From: JBBTCX01 sp964494205
GTDB taxonomy: Bacteria; Planctomycetota; Phycisphaerae; UBA1845
DNA: 64,000 nt
NCBI GenBank assembly: GCA_964494205.1
Contig: CAZBRD010000001.1
Span: 310,001 to 374,000 of the forward strand
Direction of reading: 5' to 3'
Numbering within the stretch: the first letter of the stretch is position 1; each line of letters opens with the position of its first letter. This document shows positions 7,979 to 16,852 of this stretch, piece after piece. The notes beneath the pieces were generated by a model that was not told the origin of the DNA, made no database searches, and worked only from the letters and a program-made list of their open reading frames with translations. A program made the position numbers and the translations under genes.

Positions 7979-9346
7979 TCAACTTCGCTGGCAGGCCATC
8001 GCGGGTCCGGAATAGCGACCGGGATCGATGATGCTCATCACACGTTCGACGGTGCGCTCAGTGGCCCCAAGGTTGCGGCGTACAACCTCACGGCCTTTGC
8101 GACCTGCATCGGCGGACAGCACTTGGTTTTTCAGCAATCCACCCGCTTTCTCAGCCAGCTCGGTCGGGCCGGCAACGACATACAAGGCTTCATCTTTTTT
8201 GAGCGCATCGACGGGGGCGCGAAAGTTCTCCATGTGCAGGCCGCAGACAATTGGCTTGCCGAGCGCAGCCACCTCCATCGGGTCCGAGCCACCCATCGGC
8301 ACCATTGATCTACCTACAAACACGACGCGTGCCAGCGAGTAGAATTTTCGCAGCTCGCCCATCGTGTCGCCGAGGACTACTAACGGCGATGTTGCGTCAA
8401 AATTTCCATCTCTTGTCGATTGGCTGCGACGGATGAGAGGGAGATCATTGCTCTTGATAAGTGCCGCCACTTCATCGAAACGCTCCGGCTTGCGCGGAAC
8501 GATGGCCAAAATAGGTAATGGCGGGAGCTCTACTGCCGCTTCTTCCCAGGCACGCGGCATGCCTTGCCATTGCTTCAGGATCATGCGGTAAGCATTGAGT
8601 AATAATTCCTCTTCCCCCGGCCCCGTACTGCCGCAAACCCAGATTGGCCGTGACATGTCCAATCCCAACTCGCGCGCCAACTCCGTTGCGCCGGGCACTT
8701 CATCGGCGATGGTGGTTGTGTCCCACTTCACGGAGCCGGTGACTTTGATGCGATAGTCGTAGACGCCGAGCGACTTGAACCTCTCAGCGATTTCTTCATC
8801 CTGCGCGCCGACCCATCGAATTCTCTCAAACATCGATCGCGCGAATCGACCGAGCTTCGCGAGCCGCCGCGCGCTGCGCGCAGTCAGCCGACCGTTGACC
8901 ACCATCACCGGAATCTGTCGACGATGGGCTTCGTGCACCAAGTTGTACCAGACCTCAAGCTCGACAAGGATGATGGCCGCAGGTTGTATGCGGTTGAGCG
9001 CGCGTTTGATGACCCAACTGAAATCGAGCGGAAAGCGGAAGACGCTTTCAGCACCATAAAGCTCGACCGCGCGGGCATAACCGGTATCCGTGGTCGTCGA
9101 GAAGACGATGTCGTAGTCCGGCAACCAGCGAAGCAGTTCAGAAACGAGTCGCGGGGTCGCGTTCATTTCGCCCAGCGAAACCGCGTGAATCCAGATGCGC
9201 TTGCGATCCGGGTCGAATTGTGGCACCCGGCCGAAGCGCTCACGCCAGCCCGTGCGGTTCTTACGCAGGAAGACGGCTTGATACAGAGCAACTGGCAGAT
9301 ACGCCAAGCCCGCGAGCAGATAAACGATGTCAGCCAGCCACCTCAT
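7979..9346 (-). CDS. waaA: 3-deoxy-D-manno-octulosonic acid (KDO) transferase
   Basis: WaaA transfers KDO from CMP-KDO to lipid A precursors at the cytoplasmic membrane. The 455-residue protein has an N-terminal membrane helix, then the block RERFGRVPQF, the IHAVSLGEM motif with the catalytic Glu, STTTDTGY, PLDFSWV, LVELEVWYN and the C-terminal GRSMVPMGGSDPMEVAALGK glycosyltransferase-B donor site. All match the GT30 family. Together with the LpxL-like gene it implies an LPS-type outer membrane. It lies first in a minus-strand run that continues into acs. Confidence 0.94.
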   Translation of the reverse strand: MRWLADIVYLLAGLAYLPVALYQAVFLRKNRTGWRERFGRVPQFDPDRKRIWIHAVSLGEMNATPRLVSELLRWLPDYDIVFSTTTDTGYARAVELYGAESVFRFPLDFSWVIKRALNRIQPAAIILVELEVWYNLVHEAHRRQIPVMVVNGRLTARSARRLAKLGRFARSMFERIRWVGAQDEEIAERFKSLGVYDYRIKVTGSVKWDTTTIADEVPGATELARELGLDMSRPIWVCGSTGPGEEELLLNAYRMILKQWQGMPRAWEEAAVELPPLPILAIVPRKPERFDEVAALIKSNDLPLIRRSQSTRDGNFDATSPLVVLGDTMGELRKFYSLARVVFVGRSMVPMGGSDPMEVAALGKPIVCGLHMENFRAPVDALKKDEALYVVAGPTELAEKAGGLLKNQVLSADAGRKGREVVRRNLGATERTVERVMSIIDPGRYSGPAMACQRS

Positions 9347-9411
9347 GTGTTTGCCATGTTAATTACCCGCTGGCGAAATGAGCAACTACGCAGCCGCGCA
9401 ACCGATAAATG

Positions 9412-10431
9412 TCAATAGCGTGGCCATTCGCCGGTGCGATCATATTTCACACGTTGCCGGGTCACTTTCCACAGCCAATAGACGGCCGCAACGCCCGAAA
9501 TATGTATCGTCAACGCCGTACCGACAGGCGCTACCCGCATGATCGAGTCGCGCCACTTGGGTAGAATTCGGGGAAGCAACTCGAACGTATTCAATACAAG
9601 TGCACCAACGCCCACAAGAACGAACAACGCGACCCAACTCATTTGCCTCGCACCAACTCTGTGCAGTATGCGGGCGATCATCAATTGTGTGCAGCCGAAC
9701 CAGGAACTCGCTACAAATACCGCGACCATCAGCTCTTCCATGGAGAGCTTCACATATACACTCGCAACCCAATGAAGAAAGGAAAATGACAATGCCATGT
9801 AGATAGCAAAAAAGCTGACGAAAATGAGCCCAATTTGGGACAGGCATCGCTCCCATGCCGTCTTTGCCATCGATCGAAAAGCAAGGCAAATCACGAGGCT
9901 GGAAACAGCCTGTAAGATGATCATAGCGATTTGAAACCAAGCGGCCGGTTGCATGCTGCTTCTAAAGACTGTTTCCAATGAAGCACTCAGCCAAGTCGCA
10001 GTCCATAGGCTCACACCGAATAGCATCAAACTGTGTTTGCGAGAATCGTTCAAGAACAATGCGTCCGGCGGAAACTGAATCTCCGGTCCCGCACCGCATT
10101 CGGAGCAGACGCCGCTCTCGTTTCCGGTCAGGTCATAACCGCAGCGCCCGCAAACTTCCGGACCAAACTCGACGCGCCTAAGTGAAGAAGCCAAATAGAC
10201 AAGCCAAGTTGCCATATAGGCTGCGCAAACAACGACGATGATAGTGACAATTGCCTGTCCGGTTGTGACATAGGCCAGCGACTCTGTGGATGGATATCCG
10301 AAGACGTTTGAGAAAATCTCCAGCGCTACAAGAGCTAACACCGCCAATAGAAACGGAAGAGTTGCAAGGGCGACTGCTACCGGCCCAATCACGGTCTTCC
10401 TCGCGCGCCAATTCCATTTCTTCTTGCGCAT
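9412..10431 (-). CDS. Polytopic membrane protein with CGYDL-type zinc ribbon
   Basis: The 339-residue protein has about eight hydrophobic helices. Between the second and third, on a loop, sits a zinc ribbon with Cys94, Cys97, Cys109 and Cys112 in the pattern CGRCGYDL...CSECG. Only the ribbon is recognisable. It recurs in three other proteins of this window that differ greatly in length and topology. The function is unknown. The gene follows lgt after a 74-base gap holding two hairpins. Confidence 0.7.
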   Translation of the reverse strand: MRKKKWNWRARKTVIGPVAVALATLPFLLAVLALVALEIFSNVFGYPSTESLAYVTTGQAIVTIIVVVCAAYMATWLVYLASSLRRVEFGPEVCGRCGYDLTGNESGVCSECGAGPEIQFPPDALFLNDSRKHSLMLFGVSLWTATWLSASLETVFRSSMQPAAWFQIAMIILQAVSSLVICLAFRSMAKTAWERCLSQIGLIFVSFFAIYMALSFSFLHWVASVYVKLSMEELMVAVFVASSWFGCTQLMIARILHRVGARQMSWVALFVLVGVGALVLNTFELLPRILPKWRDSIMRVAPVGTALTIHISGVAAVYWLWKVTRQRVKYDRTGEWPRY

Positions 10432-10445
10432 TAGAAACGCTCACG

Positions 10446-10482
10446 TAGAATCGCTATCGATTCTATGTTCGCACTGTGCGAA
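10446..10482 (-). terminator. Two consecutive hairpins between lgt and the zinc-ribbon gene
   Basis: TAGAATCG/CGATTCTA (10446-10453 with 10458-10465) forms a perfect eight-base stem with a four-base loop. TTCGCA/TGCGAA (10468-10473 with 10477-10482) forms a six-base stem with a three-base loop. They lie downstream of lgt and upstream of the next gene on the same strand. They could end the lgt message or set the relative expression of the two genes. No long U run follows, so termination is not certain. Confidence 0.45.
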
Positions 10483-10505
10483 ACGACAACCCGGGAGATG
10501 TTCTG

Positions 10506-11690
10506 CTACGCTGCTGTCACCGCCACCAACCCCGGCGCGCGCTCCGGCATTTTGCGATAGATCACATGCAGGAAAATCAACCCAGCCGTGAACATGCCAA
10601 GGCTGATGAATTGTGACACCGACAGGCCAAACGTGTCGTGCGGGTTGTCCGTGCGGATCATCTCTTCCAGCACGCGCGAAATGGGGCTTAGCAGTAACAA
10701 CAACCCGAACACCACGCCGTGCCGCTTGCGACGATAGAAAACGGACGAAAGGAAGAACGACAACAGCATTGCGCTGCCCGCGGCGTACAATTGCACCGGA
10801 TGTATCGGTAGCGAGCTGCACTTCGCTGCCAGGTCCTGCAATTCGCTCACCGAAGTCACGCGCCCGGGAACCATGCGCGACGGGTATTTCTGAGCTGCGA
10901 AGAGCAGGAGATGGTCGGATTGGTGCTGGTCCGCAACTTTTTTGGCTGCGTCAACTTTGGATTTGAGAGCGGTGGTGGCTGGGTCGCTGGGAGACTTTGC
11001 CAGGGCTGCGTCGTATTTTTCCTTCAGCTCTGCGTACTGTCGCAATGGGCCTGCAAGCTTCTCAACGGGCAACGCGAGATCGGCCGCCGGAACTAAGTTC
11101 GCAAACATGGCACCGGGGAGCGTATTGATCAATTCGGCGGGCACAGTCAGTTTTCGCGCCTCCCACTGATGGTTGTGCGGGGGGCTGCCGTATGGAAACT
11201 TCATCGCCCACGGATAGGCAGCCTGCTCCGTGCCTGGCGCGACCGCGATGGCGCCGAAGCAGCAACCATTGAAAAAACACCCAATGCGTCCGACGCCCAA
11301 CCCCCACGCGACGCTTGGTGCGATGATGTCGCCATAAAGGCGGATGGAGAGTTTCTTCTTCCAAAGGATGAAAAGGGAAATCCCCATGCCTCCGAGCAAC
11401 CCGCCGAGAAACTCCAGTCCGCCTTTGCGGATGTCGACGATGGCCCAGAATATGCTCTCTTCATGGGCAAACTGGTTTTGCCAATAGTGGATGACATAAA
11501 AGAGACGGGCACCGGCCACACCGCAGATGAGAGCCCAAAACGAGAGGTCCAGGACAACATCGGGGTCGGCTTTCACCCGTGACGCACGCCGCATGGCGAA
11601 CCAGACAGCCGTCAGAAACCCGATCATCAGGAAGAACCCGTAGGTCTGAATACTCATTCCGCCGGGCAGCGTAAACAGTTCAGGATGCAT
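10506..11690 (-). CDS. lgt: Prolipoprotein diacylglyceryl transferase with a large insertion
   Basis: Lgt attaches diacylglycerol to the lipobox Cys of exported lipoproteins in the inner membrane. Membrane helices and motifs fit the family: the GGMSIQTYGFFLMIGF start, CGVAGARLFYVIHYW, GGLEFLGGLLGG, GVGRIGCFFNGCCFG (about residues 132-146) and HPVQLY (297-302). Between FPYGSP (about residue 165) and HPVQLY lies an unusual insertion of roughly 115 residues (about 175-292) rich in Ala, Lys and Glu, with a helical, possibly coiled-coil stretch. At 394 residues the protein is much longer than the usual 260-300. Several lipoproteins in this window are presumed substrates. Confidence 0.92.
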   Translation of the reverse strand: MHPELFTLPGGMSIQTYGFFLMIGFLTAVWFAMRRASRVKADPDVVLDLSFWALICGVAGARLFYVIHYWQNQFAHEESIFWAIVDIRKGGLEFLGGLLGGMGISLFILWKKKLSIRLYGDIIAPSVAWGLGVGRIGCFFNGCCFGAIAVAPGTEQAAYPWAMKFPYGSPPHNHQWEARKLTVPAELINTLPGAMFANLVPAADLALPVEKLAGPLRQYAELKEKYDAALAKSPSDPATTALKSKVDAAKKVADQHQSDHLLLFAAQKYPSRMVPGRVTSVSELQDLAAKCSSLPIHPVQLYAAGSAMLLSFFLSSVFYRRKRHGVVFGLLLLLSPISRVLEEMIRTDNPHDTFGLSVSQFISLGMFTAGLIFLHVIYRKMPERAPGLVAVTAA

Positions 11691-11759
11691 TCACTCTCCA
11701 CATCAGCGACCTTTGCGTTACAAAAGTCAGGAACTCGCAAGAAATCAGAGAATCAAAGC

Positions 11760-11777
11760 CCTTTGCGCGAGCAAAGG
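11760..11777 (-). terminator. Hairpin downstream of panC
   Basis: CCTTTGC (11760-11766) pairs perfectly with GCAAAGG (11771-11777) over a four-base loop. It lies 61 bases after the panC stop in the direction of transcription. The sequence after it is only mildly U-rich, so a terminator role is tentative. Confidence 0.4.
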
Positions 11778-11837
11778 TGACTAAACTGGAGTCGCGAACG
11801 CATTCTCCATACGACTCCCGTCCTAGTCCGTGTGATC

Positions 11838-12701
11838 CTAGCGCACTTCGCCATTTACGTCCACGCCGACGTTGTCGATCAGGCGACAAGCCCCGATCCG
11901 CACCGCCAAACAAATTCGCGCTGCCCGATCGATCGTGTGTAACGGTTCCAGCGTGGCCGCATCGACGACTTCGACGTACTCGATCGTCGCCGGGCCGGCT
12001 TTACTAATAATGGACCGCACGCCCGCCACGAGCTGCGCAGCTTCGCGCTCGCCGCGCTTCACCTGCTCCATGGCTGCAAACAGACCGCGACTCAAACTTG
12101 TCGCTTGTTTCCGCTCCGCAGGATTCAAATAGACGTTTCGACTCGACATGGCTAACCCGTCGCTCTCGCGCACGATCGGGCAACCGACGATGTCGATGGG
12201 AATATTCAGGTCGCTCACCATCTGTTTGATGATCATGAGCTGCTGATAGTCCTTCTGGCCGAAATAGGCAGCGTCCGTGGGCAGAACATGAAACAACTTC
12301 GACACCACGGTAGCTACGCCGTCGAAATGTCCGGGGCGGAATTTCCCACACAAGCCGTCTGCCATTTTCGCTACGTGAATCGTGGTGAGCGGCTTACTGG
12401 GATACATGGCGTCGACTTGTGGCGTGAAAACGATTTCGGCACCGGTTCTGCGACAGGCATCAATATCCGCCTCGATCGGCCGGGGGTACTTGGAGTAGTC
12501 CTCGTTGGGTCCGAACTGCGTGGGGTTCACGAAGATGGTGACCGCAACCGCCTCGCATTCCCGCCGGGCGGCCTCAATCAGCGAGACGTGCCCAGCATGT
12601 AGCGCTCCCATCGTCGGCACCAGCCCCACTCGCTTTCCGCGTGACTGCAACTCACGGACTGCTTGGCGGGCCTCTGAAATGTCCGAGATGATTCGCATCA
12701 T
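11838..12701 (-). CDS. panC: Pantothenate synthetase
   Basis: PanC joins pantoate and beta-alanine with ATP to form pantothenate, the precursor of coenzyme A. The 287-residue protein has the nucleotidyl-transferase HxGH element in MGALHAGH (residues 31-38), then FVNPTQFGPNEDYSKYPR, GHFDGVATVV, FGQKDYQQ and the AMSSRN element in place of KMSKS. All are diagnostic. Two adjacent ATGs (12701 and 12698) could start it. It stands alone; panB is not next to it. Confidence 0.96.
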   Translation of the reverse strand: MMRIISDISEARQAVRELQSRGKRVGLVPTMGALHAGHVSLIEAARRECEAVAVTIFVNPTQFGPNEDYSKYPRPIEADIDACRRTGAEIVFTPQVDAMYPSKPLTTIHVAKMADGLCGKFRPGHFDGVATVVSKLFHVLPTDAAYFGQKDYQQLMIIKQMVSDLNIPIDIVGCPIVRESDGLAMSSRNVYLNPAERKQATSLSRGLFAAMEQVKRGEREAAQLVAGVRSIISKAGPATIEYVEVVDAATLEPLHTIDRAARICLAVRIGACRLIDNVGVDVNGEVR

Positions 12702-13013
12702 TCTGAAGGCGATCTGCGGCTTATCGCTGCGGGAACCGCGTCAGGACCTGGAACCTGGCCGTGCGCCCCGAGTTGGCTTTCTCCGCTTAACCTAGATCGC
12801 CGGTACTCTACGGTGTATTGTTGCGCCTGCAAAACGCGGTCGAGCAGGCCGATAGCCGCGACATATGCGAAACTGCGACAAGCCCGACTTGTCGCCGATA
12901 AATGGGCCGATTGATCGCCGAAATGGGGCATGTACCGGGTTCTGCGACGGTTCATTTCCCGTCATGATTACGTAACTAACGACACCCCAGCTGGCGTGTC
13001 TTACTGACAGGAT
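12702..13013. other. Intergenic region between divergent panC and sigma factor genes
   Basis: This 312-base stretch separates two divergently transcribed genes and should hold both promoters. I see no convincing coding frame, RNA gene or repeat in it. I could not single out a clear promoter pair. Confidence 0.5.
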
Positions 13014-13625
13014 GTGGGCAACGAGGTTCGAGAAGTGCAAGTGCTTGAATCCCAGGAAGTTGCCCAAGTCCGGCAGGCTCAGCGAGGCGACAGGAATGCC
13101 TTTGCTGCGCTGGTCAAAAGCTATCAGAAGCGCGTCGTTTCCGTTGCGTACCGTTTGCTCGGAAATAGTGACGACGCGCGGGACGTCGGACAGGATGCCT
13201 TCGTCAAGGCCTTCAAGAGCCTGTCGCAACTGGACGACCCGACGCGGTTCGGTCCGTGGCTGCTGCGAATCGTCAGCAACCTCGCACTGAACTACCGACG
13301 CTCGCGAAGCCTGCGATTCATGCCGTCGCTGGATGCACCCGGCGATGGCGGCGATGGCGACGAGGGTCGCGAGACCGGCTTCCAGCCGCAAGCCAAACAT
13401 GGCAACGGCGAGAGCGGGCCGCTGTCCGAGGAGCTTCATGCGGCTGTCACGAAGGCGATGGACCAACTGCCTGAGAAACAGCGAATGGCTTTGATCCTCT
13501 TCAGCGTCGAGGGCATGCCGCAGAAGGACGTGGCGGAAATCCTTGAGTGCAGTATCGAGCTGGTGAAGTGGAACGTGTTTCAGGCCAGAAAGAAAATGAA
13601 GGACTTACTGGCGGACCATCTATGA
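13014..13625 (+). CDS. ECF-type RNA polymerase sigma factor
   Basis: The 203-residue protein has sigma region 2 (about residues 16-90, with the DARDVGQDAFVKAF segment) and region 4 (about 143-200, with LPEKQRMALILFSVEGMPQK and a helix-turn-helix ending in ARKKMKDLL). Regions 1 and 3 are absent, as in extracytoplasmic-function sigma factors. An acidic, Gly-rich linker (about 108-135) joins them. The start is probably the GTG at 13014, close behind an AGGA box. The next two genes encode an anti-sigma-like protein and an STN-repeat protein, which suggests a signalling unit. Confidence 0.9.
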   Translation: MGNEVREVQVLESQEVAQVRQAQRGDRNAFAALVKSYQKRVVSVAYRLLGNSDDARDVGQDAFVKAFKSLSQLDDPTRFGPWLLRIVSNLALNYRRSRSLRFMPSLDAPGDGGDGDEGRETGFQPQAKHGNGESGPLSEELHAAVTKAMDQLPEKQRMALILFSVEGMPQKDVAEILECSIELVKWNVFQARKKMKDLLADHL

Positions 13626-13702
13626 CGATGCGTCAAAAAAAGGTGGGATGACAAGAAGTAAGTAGGGTCCGCCATGCGGACCGCACCGTGAACGGGTGAA
13701 CC

Positions 13703-14371
13703 ATGACTCAAGCACATAATCCAAACGATCCGCTTTTTCTCGCGAGTCGGGCGATCGACGGCGATCTGACGGCCGAGGAAAAGCAGATTCTTGATCGTGC
13801 GTTGAAGCAATCGCCGGAACTTCGCGCCGAGGTGTCGAAACTCCGTGCGGCGCAAGGGCTGGTTGCGCAGTGGGGAAAAGCGCAGGCTGCGATCGATTGG
13901 GACGCTTTCGGCGAATCAGTCGCACAGATCGCGATGACGGAGTCTGAGTCGGCGAAAGTCGACAAAGTCGATCAACTGGTGGCGCGATGGGCGAGTTCTA
14001 CGCCCGACATCGAACTTGATGGGTTTGCCGATGGCGTTTTGGCCCAACTCGCGCCGAAGAAGCGATCGTCGCCGTTGCGATACGTTATTCGCCTTGGAAT
14101 GCCGCTGGCGGCTGCCGCAGCGATTGCGTTGGCTGTCATCCCCGGCTTCTGGAAGCAATCTTCGCCGGTCGTCAAGACGCAAGCGGTTATCAAAGTAGAT
14201 ATTGGGCCCTTGCAGCTTGCGGGTATTAATCAGACCAAGCTGGAGCACAGCGTTGTGTCGTTTGCCAGAGACGAAGCCGTGGAAGTATCCAGCGAAACCA
14301 CGAAGATTTCGTTTATCTCGCTTTCGTCTGCGCCGGTTGCACGGAGTGTAGAGGAGTATCATCCGTTGTAG
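13703..14371 (+). CDS. Anti-sigma-like single-pass membrane protein
   Basis: The 222-residue protein starts with a helical segment whose RAIDGDLTAEEKQILDRAL (residues 16-34) resembles the N-terminus of planctomycete anti-sigma factors. A membrane helix follows (about 131-149), and then a short outer domain. No zinc-binding HxxxCxxC is present. It lies 77 bases after the sigma factor gene on the same strand, and this order is the main reason for the call. If right, it holds the sigma factor at the membrane until a signal arrives. Confidence 0.6.
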   Translation: MTQAHNPNDPLFLASRAIDGDLTAEEKQILDRALKQSPELRAEVSKLRAAQGLVAQWGKAQAAIDWDAFGESVAQIAMTESESAKVDKVDQLVARWASSTPDIELDGFADGVLAQLAPKKRSSPLRYVIRLGMPLAAAAAIALAVIPGFWKQSSPVVKTQAVIKVDIGPLQLAGINQTKLEHSVVSFARDEAVEVSSETTKISFISLSSAPVARSVEEYHPL

Positions 14372-14407
14372 TATGCCACATGCTGGCACTATAGTGGGGT
14401 TCATCAT

Positions 14408-15508
14408 ATGCGTACGATATTTCTAACCTTGTTTGTCTGGGCCACGGCGTGGCTCCCCGCGACATTTCTCGACACTCGCGCCCTCATCGAGCAGGCGCTG
14501 GACGAGAAGCCGCAAATCACGCTTGAAAACATAAAACTGCGCGACGCCGTCACGAAGCTCACGGATCAAACCGGCGTGCGTATCATGATGGCTGACCCAG
14601 TGATGGCTTATCTGCCCTACGGCGCGGATACGAAGATCAACAAGGTCGAAATCGCCAACATTCCGCTTCGTCGTGGACTGGCGGAACTGTTTGGTCCGTT
14701 GGGAATGACATTTCAGGTGATGGACGATCACGTCGCGATCATTCCGAAGGAGCCGATTTTCCTGCTGGGGCGGACCGCTACGTGGGCCGAACTTGATTTG
14801 CTCAACACGCTCGAGAAGCTTCATCCGGGATCGAATCCCGAAGATTTGAAAAAGCTGAACGGGCTCATTCAGTTTCAGGTGGCATCGCGCGACCCTTGGG
14901 CGGAACTTAGCGCGGCGTTGAAGAACGTCGGCGCGGGACCGGCTGATGAAGCGTTGACCATAGGTTGTGGTTCGCTCGGTTGGGCGTGGCGACTCTCGGA
15001 TGACAAGGTTGCGATCACAACACTCGAACATCAAATGCGCATGAATTTGCTGCGAAGAATAACCCTGCGGAGCAATAGTCGTCCGCTGTTTGAAACGCTG
15101 ACCAAGATCGGCGAGCAGGCCAACGTGCCAATCCGCCTAGACGGCGCCGATGTTGCGCCAAAGATTTACTCGCTCAATGTTTCCGACGCACCCGCGGAAC
15201 AAGTTCTCGCGAAGATCGCAGCCGAGACGGGGTTTGGTTACATCGTGGAACCGGGCGGTGTGGTTTTCTATTCACAGGATCGCGAGGCAAGGCCGCAGCC
15301 GGATAACCCGGATCCAAACATCACATCGGTCAACAGTGCCGCTCGCCCGCGCGTCATGGTCAAGGTTGTCGAGACGTTGCCCGGAGGGAAGACGATCGAA
15401 TACCTCTATTGGGAAAGCGACCTACCCGAAGAATTACGCCATCGCCGCGACGAAATTCTCAAGCTGACGGTTGAAGAGCTGCGCAAGAACCCGGTTGGCA
15501 CGAAGTAA
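14408..15508 (+). CDS. Secreted protein with three STN-like (secretin/TonB N-terminal) repeats
   Basis: The 366-residue protein has a short hydrophobic N-terminus that may be a signal peptide. Three repeats follow (about residues 37-112, 152-205 and 217-290). Each has the pattern of a beta strand, an amphipathic helix (for example LRDAVTKLTDQTGVRI and RPLFETLTKIGEQANVPI) and a closing hydrophobic strand (HVAIIP, KVAITT, GVVFYS). This is the STN fold used as a plug-side or secretin N-domain and as a signal input for FecR-type anti-sigma factors. No secretin barrel or TonB barrel follows. It lies 36 bases after the anti-sigma-like gene. Confidence 0.6.
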   Translation: MRTIFLTLFVWATAWLPATFLDTRALIEQALDEKPQITLENIKLRDAVTKLTDQTGVRIMMADPVMAYLPYGADTKINKVEIANIPLRRGLAELFGPLGMTFQVMDDHVAIIPKEPIFLLGRTATWAELDLLNTLEKLHPGSNPEDLKKLNGLIQFQVASRDPWAELSAALKNVGAGPADEALTIGCGSLGWAWRLSDDKVAITTLEHQMRMNLLRRITLRSNSRPLFETLTKIGEQANVPIRLDGADVAPKIYSLNVSDAPAEQVLAKIAAETGFGYIVEPGGVVFYSQDREARPQPDNPDPNITSVNSAARPRVMVKVVETLPGGKTIEYLYWESDLPEELRHRRDEILKLTVEELRKNPVGTK

Positions 15509-15573
15509 CCTTAGGCCATTCGACTCACATCGATTTTGCCTTGGTGTCAGTAATAGAGCACTTCATAGTCAAA

Positions 15574-15628
15574 TGTAGCGTCGGGGCTTGTCCCCGGCGC
15601 AACGCCGCCCACGAGGGGCGACGCTACA
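15574..15628. repeat. 55-base palindromic element that can fold as a three-way junction
   Basis: TGTAGCGTC (15574-15582) pairs with GACGCTACA (15620-15628). Inside it, GGGG/CCCC (15583-15586 with 15592-15595) and GGCG/CGCC (15596-15599 with 15603-15606) form two smaller hairpins. It lies between the convergent genes ending at 15508 and 15677. It resembles REP-type intergenic elements, and it could also act as a two-way terminator. Confidence 0.6.
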
Positions 15629-15676
15629 CTTGCCCGGTTGATAGTCTAAATATCGCGAAAAAACTAACCAAGCGTG

Positions 15677-16711
15677 CTATCGCCTCGGTCCACCACTCCC
15701 GCCGCCAAACCCGCCGTTATTGTTAGCCGGCTCCGTGACTAGCAGGTAAAGCAAATCGAAGCTGCCCTGATCACCGGGCGAAGTGTACGAACCGTTGCCA
15801 TCGATGCGAACCAATCGACCGGGAGCGCTGTTGCCCGAACCGGGATTCAGTACATTTGGATCATAGACGGCGCAATACGACGTCGTTCCCTCAAAAGTCA
15901 GCCTGCATTCACCTTCGATCCCGACGCCATCTTGGTTGTCGTTGCCACCGAGAGCGTAGTCGACATTCAATGTCTGGCCGTCCCACTCGAACCTGCCTGT
16001 GGGAGTTTCATCAATACAGGCTTCCGTGCCTTCCAACCCGAACGCCACGGTCGCGGCCCGTTGCTCGAACTGTCCAGCCACCAGCACAACCGCGCCGATT
16101 GATTCCGGGTCATCGAGGAACGCGAGCAACAACGGGTGTACATTGAGGAAGCCCCAATTGGCTTCGTTATCCAGATCAACGGGAATCTCATCGCACGGTT
16201 CGAAGCGATTCACGGTCTGCTGCGTCCATTCTACTTCCTGGCCGCCAAACTCGCCTTTGCCATTGCCCGTTCCGAGCGTGCACTCCGTCGTTGTTGTCGA
16301 GGTGCCATCTGACTGGCACTCCGAAGCATCCGCCGTCACTTGGATCGTGCAATCATGGTTGGTATCCTCAGAGAAGAATTCCGAGTCGACACGCAGCGTC
16401 TCGCCGTCAAAAGAAACCACGCCACCCGGATCCTGTTGCAGACATTCAAAATCATTGGCCGACACCAGCAGCGCAGCCTCAATCGTGTCGCCATAGCCAA
16501 GCAGCAGCAGGTCCGGCGAGGCCACCGTCCACGCCTCGTTCTCGCGGAAAAAGCCGTTCAATCCGGGATTGGGACGGTCGTCGCCAGCGCCATCGTTGTT
16601 GCCGTCACCGTTGCCGCCAGTTCCACCGGCTGAGCATCCAAAAAAGAACGCGCCCATTCCGACAAGGCCCAATGCGAACATTGAAAAACGAACACGCATA
16701 TTCATCATCAC
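15677..16711 (-). CDS. Secreted lipoprotein of unknown function
   Basis: The protein has a basic start, a hydrophobic stretch and the lipobox-like FFFGC, followed by a Gly/Asn/Asp-rich linker typical of outer-surface lipoproteins. The rest (about residues 50-344) shows beta-rich repeats around Cys-containing segments (DFECLQQD, CTIQVTADASEC, CDEIPVDL) and a Gly-rich C-terminus. I recognise no family. The start is one of several adjacent codons: GTG at 16711, then ATGs, with GGAG a few bases upstream. It follows galK by 141 bases. Confidence 0.65.
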   Translation of the reverse strand: MMMNMRVRFSMFALGLVGMGAFFFGCSAGGTGGNGDGNNDGAGDDRPNPGLNGFFRENEAWTVASPDLLLLGYGDTIEAALLVSANDFECLQQDPGGVVSFDGETLRVDSEFFSEDTNHDCTIQVTADASECQSDGTSTTTTECTLGTGNGKGEFGGQEVEWTQQTVNRFEPCDEIPVDLDNEANWGFLNVHPLLLAFLDDPESIGAVVLVAGQFEQRAATVAFGLEGTEACIDETPTGRFEWDGQTLNVDYALGGNDNQDGVGIEGECRLTFEGTTSYCAVYDPNVLNPGSGNSAPGRLVRIDGNGSYTSPGDQGSFDLLYLLVTEPANNNGGFGGGSGGPRR

Positions 16712-16852
16712 ACTCCGTTTGAAAAAAACTACGAACTGTCAGTGTAGCACGCGCGGCAAAACGGAGCTACGGCCCATAACGTTGTTGATGATGAAAAAGT
16801 CATGAGGCCGATAATTGATCGTTAGCAATAGAGCATGATTGGTTCGCGTCGG

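Noticed and set aside
12792..13466. Open frame of 224 codons on the minus strand over the sigma factor gene
   Set aside because: It opposes the sigma factor gene, whose regions 2 and 4 are clear; no motif supports the other strand.
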